A stretch of 64,000 nucleotides of DNA, from positions 8,804,370 to 8,868,369 of the forward strand of contig CM065331.1 in assembly GCA_033032175.1 (NCBI GenBank). Direction: 5' to 3'. The stretch is from Saturnia japonica (taxonomy: Eukaryota; Arthropoda; Insecta; Lepidoptera; Saturniidae). Shown here piece after piece: positions 11,326-23,039 of the stretch (positions within the stretch are counted from its first letter, which is position 1; the number at the start of each line of letters is the position of its first letter). Below the pieces are notes generated by a model. It was not told where the DNA came from, made no database searches, and saw only the letters and a list, made by a program, of their open reading frames with translations. A program made the translations under genes and the position numbers.

Positions 11326-11470
11326 AATTTATGTTTTCATGATTTTGTTTTCCACCTTGGCATCTTTTCATATTTGCTTCGATCGAGTAATTTGTTGAGG
11401 TGTGAATACATCAAAGTTACGATGACTATAGTTACACAGTTACGTCACATTATATTATTAGCTAAGTATT

Positions 11471-14400
11471 ATGGCTAAAAGTGATACAATCGGACCGTCA
11501 CAAATAATGTACGGCTGCATTGAACAACCGCCGACGATGTCGGAACTCGGTAATATTGCCGACAGCTGGCGTGATTGGAAGAGGATGTTCGACTGGTACT
11601 TAACAGCATCAGGTCGTGAATTGGCTTCTGGACGAGAGAAGTGTGCAGTTTTTCTACATACAATAGGAAAGTGTGGCCGAGATATATACGATGAGTTGGA
11701 TTTCAAGAGTAATGAACAAAATGATTACGAGGTTTTGTGCAAAAAATTCCAGGAACGATGTGATCCTCAAAAGAATATTAATTTTGAACGTCATTTGTTT
11801 TTCGAATGTTATCAAGATTCTGAGAAATTTGACAAATATCTATCTCAGTTGAAAGTAAAAAGTAAATCATGTAATTTCGGTGACCTACGTGATAGTTTAA
11901 TTCTCACACAAATGATTCGAGGAATTAAAGATACACAGTTACGAGAAAGAATGTTACAAAAAAATGATTTAAAGTTACAAGATGCAGTGTGTTGGTGTCG
12001 AGCGGCAGAAACAGCAAGTGAGCAAGCTGTTGTAGTTAACACTGGGCCCGGTCCGGCGAACTCGGCTGAAATCGAGCCGGTAACCGCCCGCGCCGCGGCC
12101 GACGGAGTTCGAGAGCGCGCACGTTTCGTTTCACAGCGCAATACGCCGATACAAACTCAAACGTCACGGAAGCGTACTACGATAACTCGACGACGTTGCA
12201 CTTATTGTAATTATGAACATGAAATTAATCGTTGTCCGGCATACAATATTGAATGTTTTAAATGTAACAAGCGTGGACATTTTGCAAAGTGTTGCCGATC
12301 GAGTAATTATGTTCAAGAACTTTGTCAATTACCAGATAGCATCGAAGAAGTTGAAGAATTGTCATTGAGCGGTATAGAAGTAAATTCAGTACAGGATAAA
12401 GGGTGGTACGAGATTATAACAGTAAACGGGATGCCCGTTCGGTTTAAATTGGATTGCGGTGCTGACGCAAGCGTGATGTCAATGGATAGTTATATACAAG
12501 CGGGATTTAGTAAACAAGCTTTAGAACGTAATGTAACAATACTTAAAGAGGTTAGTAAGACTGTATTACCTGTAGTTGGCTACTTTTTGGCAAAATTATC
12601 GTTTAATAATATAACAATAATTCAAAAGATTTATGTATTAAATTTAAGTTGTCACAATTTATTATCTAGGGAAGCCTGTGTTGATTTAAAATTAATAATG
12701 AGGCTGAATGAAGTATGTTACGACACAAATAATTTATTGTTAAAATACAGTTCAGTATTTGAGGGCATCGGTTGCTTACCTGGAAAACATAAACTAATCA
12801 TAGACGAAACAGTTCCTCCTGTTGTAAGAAGTGCACGTAAAATTCCAATAAAACTTAGACCTAGATTGCGAGAGGAATTGGATCGTCTAATAAAACTTAA
12901 TATTATAACTCCTATTGAGGAGCCGACAGATTGGGTGTCTAATATTGTTCTCGTGAAGAAATCAGATGGTAGACTCCGACTGTGTCTTGATCCTCAACAT
13001 TTAAATACAGCAATAAAACGTAGTCACTTTCAATTACCCACCTTCGATGAAATAACGGCTAATTTATCTTCTGCGAAATTCTTTTCAGTTCTAGATGCCA
13101 GTAAAGGATTTTATATGGTGTCTTTAGATGAAAAGAGTTCTAAGTTATGTACGTTCGCCACACCCTTTGGTCGGTTCAGATTTTTAAGGTTACCTTTCGG
13201 TATAGCAAGCGCATCCGAAGTATTTCATAATTTAATGTATAAATTATTTTTAATGGAAGGCGTTGAAGTTTATATCGACGATCTCCTGGTGCACGGCCAA
13301 ACAAGAGAAGAACATGATACTAGGTTGAAGGCGGTACTACAACGTGCCGCAGAGTATGGGGTCAGGTTCAACAAGGAGAAATGCACTATAGGTGCTAGCA
13401 AGGTAAAGTTTCTTGGTCATATTTTTGATGATAAAGGTATGCGTCCAGACCCTGAACGAGTGCGGGTAATCAATGATATTCCGGAACCTAAGTCGAAAAA
13501 GGAGCTTGAGAGATTTTTATCTTTCTCGATTTATTCCTAATTATGCAGATGTAGCAGAACCGTTGAGGGAACTTTTAAAGAGAAGTGCAACATTTCAGTG
13601 GTATAAGGCTCATGAAAATAGTTTTAAAAAAATAAAAAAATACATTTCAGAAGCCCCAACTTTAAGGTACTATAATCCTAACTTACCGGTGACCGTTTCG
13701 GTAGACGCGAGTGCTCGCGGGTTAGGGGCCTGTTTAATACAAGATGGTCGACCTGTCGCGTTTGCGGCACGCACGCTAACACCTACCGAGAACCGCTGGG
13801 CGCAAATTGAAATAGAAATGTTGGCTATAGTTTTTGGATGTTTTAAATTTCATCAGTTTATTTATGGTCATAATAAGGTCATTGTTGAATCAGATCACAA
13901 ACCTCTCGAATCTATTGTAAAGAAATCTTTAAACGACGTGCCTATTAGACTACAACGTTTATTATTAAAGATTCAGAAATATTCTCTTATTATAAAATAT
14001 GTGCCTGGTAAATTTATGTACATAGCAGATACTCTATCGAGGGATGCGCATACAGATATTGAAGAGGAGGCTAGTACAAATATTTTGGAGCATATTAATA
14101 GTCACATTAATTTGTTGTTAGAGAATTTAAGCGTTAGTAAGGAAAAATTGGAAGAAATTAGGGTTGCCACTTTACAGGATGGAGTCTTGTGTTTGGCGAT
14201 AAATTACTACAAGGAGGGCTGGCCACATACAAAGAGCGTCGTCGATAGAAATGCGAAACAATATTGGGAAATTAGACATGAGCTACATTCTGTCAGTGGC
14301 ATTCCCTTTCGCAACAATAAGCTAATTATACCAAAAAGTCTTAGAAAAGATATGCTTAACAGGATTCATGAAGGTCATTTAGGTATTGATAAATGTAAGA

Positions 14401-15369
14401 GGCGAGCTCGAGATGTGATGTGGTGGCCAGGCATGGCGGGTGATATCGAGCGTACTGTGGGCGCCTGTGAGACTTGTATCGAAAGACGCGTCGCGCAGCC
14501 GAGGGAACCGCTAGTACCTCACGCACAACCCGGAATACCCTGGGAATCCTTAGCTGCCGATATATTTCAGATAAAAGATAAGTGTTTTCTATTAGTAGTT
14601 GATTATTTTTCGAAATATATAGAGGTTGTATCTCTGACCGACCTGAGGAGTGTAACCGTCATAACTAAATTAAAATCAATTTTTTCGCGTCATGGAATCC
14701 CACAAAATATTATGACTGATAATGCTAAACAGTTTGTTTCTGAAGATTTTAAAGAATTTGCTAGACAGTGGGAATTTGAACATATAATTAGTTCACCATA
14801 TTATCCTCGCTCTAATGGGTTGGCGGAGCGTAATGTCCAAACTGTAAAGAATATTTTAATTAAAGCTCAGAATGATAAAACCGATCCTTACCTGGCATTA
14901 TTGAACTATCGTAACTCTCCGATTTCCGGAGAAGAATATTCACCTGCTCAGCTTCTGATGTCGCGAAGATTAAACACTAGATTGCCTGTTAGTGAAAAGT
15001 TACTTGAGCCAAAAGCTATTCGTAAAGCCGATATAATAAAATCGCGACAAGTAAAAAATATAAATGCTAAAAAATATTACGATCGGGGTACAAAACAGTT
15101 GAAACCGCTAGAAAAAGCTGAACAGGTTTACATGCGCAACGGTGGAGAGAGAAGCAAAAGAGCCCCGTTCTTACTGGGTTCGAACTCGGAACAGCTTATA
15201 TAGACGTAATAGACAACATATTCTCAAACCATCAGTAAGAAAAAATTACGATTATTTGTGTGAGGAACCAAAGACCACAGAAATGCCATCTGGTCCTCCC
15301 ACAGATCCTCCAGTTCGTTGCACTCGGTCAGGTAGAATAGTACGTACGCCAGAGCGATTTCGTGTCTAA
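11471..15369 (+). pseudogene. Ty3/gypsy retrotransposon gag-pol, frameshifted
   Basis: The first open frame (11471-13540) holds gag with a CFKCNKRGHFAKCC zinc knuckle, an aspartic protease with a Cys-Gly variant motif (LDCGADASVMS), and reverse transcriptase with LDPQHLNTAIKR, FSVLDASKGFYMVSL and the active-site VYIDDLLVHG. A small deletion with frame change near 13510-13530 moves the reading into a second frame (13473-15203). That frame has RNase H (VSVDASARGLGACLI), the integrase HHCC domain (HEGHLGIDKCKRRARDVMWW, then CETCIE) and the integrase core (ADIFQIKDKCFLLVVDYFSK, MTDNAKQFV, NGLAERNVQ). A second deletion near 15140 shifts the tail into a third frame ending at 15369. No envelope-type frame follows. 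Gene order (integrase after RNase H) is that of Ty3/gypsy. The copy cannot make an intact polyprotein. Confidence 0.93.
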
Positions 15370-15570
15370 TGTTTAAGCTTATGTTATGTTATATTATGTT
15401 AAGATTTAATATTTATACCTTTTGCCTTTTCTTAATATTTTTTGTTCGGTTTCTTTGTTATATATTAGAACATTAAAAAAAAAAAAAAAAATTCACCTAT
15501 AGTTTTATAGTTATAGAGGTAATGAGTAATTAATGTTTTGTTTTATAAATCTATCTATAATTATTATTGT

Positions 15571-15590
15571 AAAAGAAAAAAGGAGGAAGA
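15571..15590 (+). promoter_or_regulatory. Polypurine tract of the gypsy element
   Basis: AAAAGAAAAAAGGAGGAAGA lies immediately before the TG that opens the 3' LTR. This is the expected position and composition of the plus-strand primer for reverse transcription. Confidence 0.75.
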
Positions 15591-15706
15591 TGTTATGTAG
15601 GTACTTAAGTATAATATTGTTGGTGGAGGTACATCTAAAAATAAACTAGTAGTTGTCTTATAGACTCTCTGAAGGATGTTTCATTATTCTCATTTAATAC
15701 ATAACA
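15591..15706 (+). repeat. 3' LTR of the gypsy element (116 bp)
   Basis: It starts TGTTATGT directly after the polypurine tract and ends ACATAACA, giving an inverted 7-bp terminus of the TG...CA type. It is unusually short for an LTR. No matching 5' LTR was found between 10800 and 11471. Its right edge abuts, base to base, an interior point of the right mariner copy (GGCAACC at 15707). Confidence 0.8.
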
Positions 15707-16679
15707 GGCAACCTCATCGGAATTGGATTTATTTTCCTTGCAAGAAATTGTCCATATTCCGAAAAAAATGGTAATCTGTTGGAGCAATGTCCGGGGAATA
15801 TGGTGGGTTTCGGAGACATTCCAACCGCAGTTCCTCTAATTTAACGACCGTCGGTCGTAAAGTATAGGGTCTAGCGTTGTTCTGAAGCAGCAGTGGGCTT
15901 GAGATATTGACCATTCTCGGTTGTTTAACGGCTAACTTTCCATCATGGTTTGCAATTGTTGACAATACAGATCTGCCGTTAACGTCTGGACAGATCTTAC
16001 GAAGCTGTAGTGTATGACACCAGCACTGGTCCACCAAACACTCACCAGTATCTTTTTCTGAGATGACTTTCGCTTGGGGCAGGATTTGGACGGTTCTCCT
16101 GGGTTCAACCACTGTGATGGGCGTTTTCGATTGTCGTAAAGGATCCATTTTTCGTCACAAGTAACGATACAAAAACGATAACAATAAACAAACAATACGA
16201 TACAAAATTCCCTTGTTATTGTGACGGTTGAGTAATGTAATGCAGAACTCAATAGGTGTTTGTTGGCAAGCTTCAGTCAATTCATGCGGTTTCTCGAGCT
16301 TTTTCACTATTCCTGTTTGTTTCAAGTGAATTTTTTTTTATCACGCACACTGAAGCCTGCCTCTAACTCTGATGTGGTTTGCGAATGATCCGCTTCAACG
16401 ATAACCTTTGGTTCTTCATTTTCAACTAGGGACTCCGGCCGTCCACGGGGTTTGTTTCCTAGATCAAAATTGCCAGAACGAAAACGTTGGAACCAAAATC
16501 GTACCGTGTTTTCTTTTACAATAGCTTTCCTATACACATCATATATTCTTCGAGCTGATTCTGCAGCGTTGTTGTCACAATGGAACTTATATTCGTAAAT
16601 AAGGCGATATTTAAAATTTTCTATTTTGTGAAAAGAACGATGTCAAAGAAAAATAAAATGGTGCGAAAACAAATGAATA
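15707..16679 (-). pseudogene. mariner transposase pseudogene (right copy)
   Basis: It is colinear with 9854-10797 and carries the same helix-turn-helix, VTCDEKWILYDN and YSPDIAPTDYHFF motifs and the same Asn in place of the second catalytic Asp. Differences are scattered single bases and one insertion of about 30 bp (around 16166-16195) inside the transposase frame. Its 3' portion is missing because the gypsy 3' LTR takes over at 15706. The 5' edge ends at the same GAATA as the left copy, which suggests a true element terminus beside a TA. Confidence 0.88.
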
Positions 16680-16799
16680 ACTAAATTTGAAACACAATTA
16701 CACAAGCCTAAATTTGGAATAAATTAAAATTTGGAATTTCTAACCAGACGCCAGATATTTGAGATCAAAGTGACCAGTTCAACAAAACGACAATTTCAT

Positions 16800-16905
16800 A
16801 TGTAAGGACCCCTAATACTTTCATATGAATTTAGTATAAAGTTGTTACCTATTATGACCTTACAAACGGAAACTTCAGTTTTATTTATTTGTATAGATGT
16901 TTAAA
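16800..16905 (+). repeat. Dispersed repeat B, 3' end only
   Basis: TACTTTCATATGAATTTAG, then TTACAAACGGAAACTTCAG and TTTTATTTATTTGTATAGAT, match the terminal 100 bp of the copies at 8395-8495 and 44015-44108. Confidence 0.5.
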
Positions 16906-16924
16906 AATGGTTAGCATCGAATCA

Positions 16925-17140
16925 GCTAAGTAAAAACATCGTGATGAAACCATAGTATCGTCGTAGGGTTTATACTAATGGCCGCCTGGCTACCTACCAC
17001 TCTCAAGTTGAACTATCGCCAAGTACCAATAGATTTGTTCCGACAGCTGCACTTGAGAGCGTACTACCATCTTCGGCCACATAGTCACTTAACATCAGAT
17101 GAGATTGTATAGCCAAAAACGAAGTCTATAAAAGAACTAA
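16925..17140 (+). repeat. SINE family E, 3' portion
   Basis: It contains the GATGAAACCATAG motif, GGCCGCCTGGCTACCTACCA, CTCTCAAGTTGAACTATCGC and TCCGACAGCTGCACTTGAGA. These are shared with 6285-6440 and 35330-35430. The tRNA-like head is not present. Confidence 0.45.
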
Positions 17141-17224
17141 AAACACATATTTATAGATACAATAAAAAAACACATTTTTCCAAGAAATTTTCCTTATATA
17201 AAACCACATTAATTGATATTCTAC

Positions 17225-18156
17225 AGGGTGGACCAGAAAGATTTGCGAATTTAAAAAAAAAAAAAAAAAACTAAATACAATACACATACACATCTTTATT
17301 TCAATTGAAATAGACATCTGGGAAATTTATTTCTTATTCTGAATCTGAACCTCAAACTGGTAAATGGGCATGCAATGTCACCTCGGCGCGATATCAGTTT
17401 CCCAGCAAACATCTCGTTTACGCCCGCCAACGAAGCATTACATGTATGGCATGTCGCACAATCTTGTTGAAACCACGTCGCACGATTATAGGTTTCAAAT
17501 TGTTGCAGTTGTTGATTTTCAAAGAAATAAGGTCCGATAATTCCGTGTGCTGATATGGCCGCCCAAACGGTTACTTTCGGCGAATGCAGTGGCTTTTGAT
17601 TTTTTACAGTTGGGTTCTCTGCAGCCCAGTAACGGCAATTCTGTTTATGGACCTGCCCATTTAAGTGAAAATGGGCTTCGTCGGAGAACAGAATATTGTT
17701 CTCTGAAAGCATTCCAACATTGTTTCAAAAAAAGCTCGTCGTAAAATTGGGTTATTTGGCAGTAATTCCTGTACAAGTTGAATTTTATACAGGTGCAAAT
17801 TCAAATCTTTCAACAAAATGCGACGCAAAGATGTTTTGGACACCACAAGTTCAGCTGATCTCTCGCGAGTCGATAGACCAGGATTACGTTGAACTGAAGC
17901 TCTAACTTGTTCAATTGTGTCTTCCGTTCTTGTTGACCTTGGGCGTCCCGCAGGCTTCTGTTTGAGAGTTGAACCAGTAGGTTCGGACACTGTTTTACGT
18001 CATGTAATCCAAACTCACGCCGAAATAAACGTCGAACAATAGCGCACGAATCGCCGTTTTTATAATAATGTTTAAAGTAGAATGCACGCTGCACTCCGGT
18101 GAAGCGATTCATCGCGACTAAATTTTCGAGAACCGAGCTTCTCATCCCCACCACCC
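17225..18156 (-). pseudogene. IS630/mariner-like transposase pseudogene (DUF4817-type N-terminus)
   Basis: Read leftward from 18156 on the minus strand it has an N-terminal helix-turn-helix segment (TGVQRAFYFKHYYKNGDSCA), then a linker PAGRPRSTRTEDTIEQVRAS with a second HTH (LSTRERSAELVVSKTSLRRI). The DDE core follows: ILFSDEAHFHLNG (first Asp), KVTVWAAISAHGIIGPYFF and WFQQDCATCHT (second Asp, with Cys where Gly is usual). The stretch holding the third acidic residue is deleted or scrambled after GDIAC. Frame changes occur between the three pieces. GGGTGGACCAGAAAGATT at 17225 looks like the outer terminus. The other end is cut by the LINE that starts near 18160. Confidence 0.75.
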
Positions 18157-18159
18157 GCG

Positions 18160-19185
18160 CAGCCCCCGCTCATTAGGTTCAAACGCAAGAATGTTTTTAA
18201 CGATAGATTAGTTAAAATCATCCGCGATTATCTCACAGACCGCACCTTCCGCTACATTGTGAAAGGTGAACTATCCACCACCCCATACGCTCAGGCTTCC
18301 CCCAAGGTTCCATCCTGGCTCCTAGCCTTTTCAATTTGTACGTCGTTGACCTACCTAAACTTCCCGAGAAAGTCGAGGTTGGGCTATACGCTGACGATAC
18401 AGTCATATACTCCTCTCAAAGGCAAAGAACCAATTTCAAAACTAGAATCCAAAGAGCCGTGACCACTCTCGGGCAGTGGTTTAACGACTGGCGAATAGCC
18501 ATCAAGCCCTCGAAGAGCGCAGCGGTGGTCTTCGACAAAACTTCCTCAAAGATACCGAAAAGCCTCAAGAGTTATCCCCTTGAACTCTTCGGTAATCCGA
18601 TTCCCTGGGTAAAGGAGACCAAATATCTAGGTGTAACCCTAGATAAGTAGACTCTCCTTTATACGTCATGTCACTCTGGTTAGGAAAAGGGCCGCCTGGA
18701 CCTTGGCCCGATTGCATCCTCTGTTATGTTCTGTAAGTAAAATGTACACGAGACACAAGCTTACGCTCTACAAGATGTGTATCCGTCCGATAATGACATA
18801 TAGTTGCGTTGCGTTCGCACATATGTCAAGATATAACTGGAAACGGTTACAAGCCATCCAGAATAGGTTTCTTCACCACCTTACCTACCGGGGCCCCTCA
18901 GTATGTTCGTATGGAAAATCTCCATAGAGATATGGGCCTTCCTTCGATACATGTCTACGCCAAACACCTTTCTCGCTCCTACTTCGACACCGCGTCGAAT
19001 CACGCGAATCCCTAATCAAAGCGGCAGCTACCTATATACCGGTACCCAATGCCTGCCAGCGTAGACGCCGGCCGCGTAACATTTTCACCGACTCACTCGA
19101 CCAAATCGAAACAGCAAACGCGTTTTATTCCACTGGCTCTCCAAACAGAGCGTGCCAGAGCCCACGCCCGCGTAAACACAAAAAA
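18160..19185 (+). pseudogene. jockey-like LINE reverse-transcriptase remnant
   Basis: Broken frames give part of a non-LTR reverse transcriptase. LYVVDLPKLPEKVEVGLYAD is followed by DDTVIYSS (the YADD active site), then TTLGQWFNDWRIAIKPSKS and VKETKYLGVTLDK. More C-terminal pieces are TYRGPSVCSYGK-like, MGLPSIHVYAKHLSRSYFD and RPRNIFTDSLDQIETANAF, near 19085-19125. At least four frameshifts or stops separate them. The order and the FNDWRI/KYLGV motifs fit jockey/R1-related LINEs. It directly abuts the transposase remnant at 17225-18156. Confidence 0.8.
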
Positions 19186-19402
19186 AAAAGTGTTTTTAAA
19201 ATCGTACGCCTTTCTGGCCCAACCTGTATTAAATAGTTTTTTTTTTATCAATATCCGTGTTATCAATCGATTTTTCTAATGGTAGATAAGTACCTATTTG
19301 GCGAACTGATAATATTTTTATAATTGCAAATATAATTGATAACTCTGTATCAGATTGTAATAGTACAAGATCAAGGTATTTTAGTGTTTTAGTGCTAGCT
19401 AA

Positions 19403-20570
19403 CTATAGTGGCGGCACGCTATGATGCCCCTTTTGACGTTTATCCGTTTATTAAATTTCGTATAAATTAATAACTACGTTTGAAGAAGTTAGTTAAATAA
19501 TTTATCGCATTTAATTTATTACACTGATTTCTAAACTACATATATGTATATGACGGAGCTGGTACACAGTATGTACAATGATACAGCCTTTAGCGCGGTC
19601 TCTTGTACTAGGGCGACGGATGAACCAGGGCCGTCCCTGATCTAGGACGACACGAACTAAGGCGGAACTTCAACTATCGCGGCCCATGAACCATTACGAC
19701 AGGTTTATTTTGATAGACTAAATCCCATTAATACGAACATACAGCGCATCCGCACTGTAGGACTTTCTCTAAAAAAGTGTGTGGCATCACGCCGTTTCTC
19801 CGTCTATATAGCGCGAGCACGAACGGGAGTTGTAGCCTAGCCCAAGTTCAATGAATCTGTAAAAGCGCAGCGGCTTCAGGGCCTCTAAGGCTAACAGTAT
19901 AGTCAGTTCTAAAAAAAAAGAGAAGTTGTAGGTGGCGGTAGACTTAAAACATTTGTTTCTTAGACTGCCTTCGAGCGCCGAAACGTTACAAACATGTTTT
20001 GACTACAAACAATGTCATTATACGGAAGTTGTGTTATTTTGATCATAGATGGCCCTTTTACTCCGACATATATATTATGGTCTAACTGTATAATATGGTC
20101 CCGCGAACAAATCTTTTCACTTTTTAGTGACAAATGAACAGCGTCATTTAACAGAATCTTTAATGGATTATAATTATTAGTGTACTTATTTACAACACAG
20201 CTCAGTATTTATGTTTTACAAAATTCGAAATTTAAAAAACGGAATCTAATACGATCGGCAAACATAGGTTCGTGGGCCAGCACAACTACTACCTCCGGCA
20301 AAGTCGCGTCAATGCTCAATGCAAAACAAAGCAGTTTCGATTAGACGTTGCTTCGAAAAGAACAAACTGTGGTGGCGTGAGTACACTGTGATTGTGATAT
20401 AGTTTTGATCTAGGTTTGTATTTCAGATATTTATACTGCACTACTATTGACTCTTGTTCGTTAATTTGGACTCTGTTTATGCCTTTTGTTAAACGATATG
20501 GCCGAACGTTATTTCACCTCACTGTTGTAATGTGTCAAAACAGCCATCATAGCGTGCCGCTATTATAGCT
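19403..20570. mobile_element. 1.2-kb non-autonomous element with ~30-bp inverted termini
   Basis: The left terminus GGCGGCACGCTATGATGCCC then CTTTTGAC (19410-19437) is mirrored at 20532-20562 by GTCAAAACAGCCATCATAGC then GTGCCGC. Flanks just outside also match (TAGCTAACTATAG versus the inverse of CTATTATAGCT). There is no coding capacity. A terminus of the foldback family lies inside it (19840-19920). The superfamily is unknown and a target duplication could not be fixed. Confidence 0.6.
19840..19920 (-). repeat. Terminus of the long-inverted-arm family
   Basis: TGTAAAAGCGCAGCGGCTTC, AGGGCC and GGCTAACAGTATAGTCAG-TTCT-A(n) match the outer 80 bp of the right arm of the 3994-6268 element. Confidence 0.6.
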
Positions 20571-22010
20571 TGTTTATGTTATTCCAATCTAGTGAGATTA
20601 TACCTAATGTAAACTATCGGTAGATTGTGAACGGGCATTGAAATTTGCAATCTAACGTTACATTTTCGTAGAATTATAAACCAACCGGATTGATCAGGTT
20701 TTTTTGAAGTGAAAACTTCTTTAGCCGCGTTGAGCGTTTTTTGGTAGGGGAAAAACTTATTTCGCGTCACCGATAACCTCGACATGCTCGTGACATATTG
20801 CGCTTGCGCCAGACCTAGCAACGCGTAGTATAGCGGCCTTTGTACATGTATATACGCTAATACATTGTATATACTCGACTGTATCATATGCGTTTTTGAT
20901 TTTATGGATGGGTAAAATCTTGTGATTTCGCGTCACCGACATGATGTAATGATGGTTTACAAATTATGAAATTTGAATAGTACAGACTATAATTGATTTC
21001 AAAATTCAAAAAAGAACACATTTATTCTATTGTTTTGAGTATTCACTTCTGTCGGCAGTCCTTATGACTGCCTTTATTTTTTTTATACAACTAAGTATAT
21101 GGTAACTAACCTGACGGTAGCCTGTAGAGTCTTGTAATACCGTACCCAAAAGAACTCTCGAAGCCCTACTCACCGCAGAAACAAAACTCTAGGTTATTTG
21201 GCTGCGGTCTTCTGTATGGTGGAGGTATTCCGCCAGTCAAACTGCCCCAAGAGAGACGAATCTCCAAAGAAAATTCTTTGCGCCATACCTACCTATCTTA
21301 AGTAAGGTTGACACTGTAATCGTAACAGTAAAATCAAATTAGCCAGTAAAAATTCATATTTTTTACGTCCTTTTTTTTCGCTTATATAGTAGACCTAAAC
21401 CTTAAAAAAATATCTTAATTATTGGTATCTGTTCACAATCTGCCGACAGTTTACGTTCTGAGTAGATTCTTTAAAATTTAAAATAACTGGACATATAAAT
21501 CCCATAGCAAAGGGGATACTCACATGGCATAGTTGTTCAAATGCATTTTACCGAAAGGCGAAAGGCTTAAGGGGAAACGCGGGCGGTATTCAGCCCATTC
21601 AAAACGTATTCCTCTGTTTGTATACCTATCCCCGGATAGTACTTGAGCTAATATTTATATACCATAAAATCTATATCTACCACAGCCATGATTTTTTTTG
21701 TTTATTAAATATTTTTAAGAACTAAACCTTCTCTAAACTTTCCCAGTTATACTGCCGTTATCAGACAACCATCAGATAAACTAGACGAACATGAAAAATA
21801 AAACATAGCTAAAGCCTTCATTATATTATTCTTGAAACAATATTAGAATCAGTCTATTATGGAGAAGGAGACACGGGAGTACAAAACTATAATTTTGTCA
21901 ACTTTACATAGGTTTAATCAGTCCGAACTGCAGTTGTCTCTCTCGCACTCTGTCCGGGCAGAGTGCGACAGCAATAAATATCTGTAACCTATTCTTCAAA
22001 TAACATCACA
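20571..22010. other. No gene recognised
   Basis: I saw no gene here. The 15-bp word ATTTCGCGTCACCGA occurs twice (20758 and 20925), bracketing a GC-richer patch. 21100-21290 has a moderately GC-rich block (ACGGTAGCCTGTAGAGTCTT) that looks like another dispersed repeat of unknown type. Confidence 0.4.
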
Positions 22011-22019
22011 CGCCAGTCC

Positions 22020-22118
22020 GCGACACCAAGTCCGGTGAAGCTGTAAAAGCCGCAGCGGCTCTGTTTGACGATAGGGCTAAGGCTAACAGTGTAGTCAGTT
22101 CTAAAAAAAAAAAAAAAA
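22020..22118 (-). repeat. Terminus of the long-inverted-arm family
   Basis: CCGGTGAAGCTGTAAAAGCC, GCAGCGGCTCTG and GGCTAACAGTGTAGTCAG-TTCT followed by a 17-bp A-run match the outer right end of the 3994-6268 element. Confidence 0.6.
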
Positions 22119-22770
22119 AGTCCGCGACATGACGCTGACGACTTCAAAAAACAAGAAATTTATATTTCTGTAATAAATAATAATAAGTTGTAATAAACAA
22201 TACTTTATTTGTATCTCTCTGTTTTCTTGTATATACGTGTCTACATTTTTCCTTATATTTTTTCTCTGACATATCTTTAAATTCTAAATACAAACGCGAT
22301 TTATAGAGAACGCGTATAACATAGGTACCTATAAAAAAAAGGTTATATTTCCGATCCACAACAATTTCTGTATTTATCTAACATGCAAACATTTAAACAT
22401 TTTAACATTTTAACATTTATTAAACATTTAGGTTAGGTACTTCAGAGTGTTTATCTTCGCCTTCAGCCGAAGAACCTTATATTGTAGTCCTCAGCAGTGA
22501 GCTTATTCCACATCTGAAACGTTCGTGGAAGGAAATTTCTCTAAAACCGGACTATCCGCAATCATTTATGTACCTAAATGTACAATGTAAGTACATTTTA
22601 AAACAGCTAACATATGGATCTTTTATTTTTATGTACATAGACATTTATGTAGGAAGAAAACTCTATAAGAACTATAAAATAAATTTTATTTAAATAAAAA
22701 TACAGAAAGGGAAGTTAGGAAACAATTTATATAAAGGTCAGAATGCAAAAAAAAGTATATCTCACTTGTT

Positions 22771-23010
22771 TTTTTTTTTTAGATCTGACTACACTGGTAG
22801 CCTTAGGGGCCCTGAAGCCGTTGCGGCTTTTACAGCTTCACCGGACTTGGGGGCGAACGCAGAGAGCACTCAGCCGGGAAAGTGTTTTGGACGACTCGCA
22901 CGAGGGTGCCAGTGGCCGAACCTCGGCTCGGGCTGTCGTCGCGTATGCAATTAGGTCGCGATCTTACTGAATCCCTACTCCTACGATTCGAGCTAACTAA
23001 TATATACTCA
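22771..23010 (+). repeat. Outer arm of the long-inverted-arm family
   Basis: A T-run and AGATCTGACTACACTGGTAG are followed by CTTTTACAGCTTCACCG, ACTTGGGGGCGAAC, GACTCGCACGAGGGTGCCAG and CGAACCTCGGCTCGGGC. All are colinear with 3994-4240. It is a partial copy, lacking the inner part of the arm. Confidence 0.65.
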
Positions 23011-23039
23011 TAGGCATGTTCCCTTCCTCCTGATTATTT

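Noticed and set aside
13473..13540. Programmed frameshift between gypsy open frames
   Set aside because: The 68-bp overlap lies inside the reverse-transcriptase/RNase H linker, where residues normally present are missing, and no slippery heptamer is seen. A deletion with frame change explains it better.
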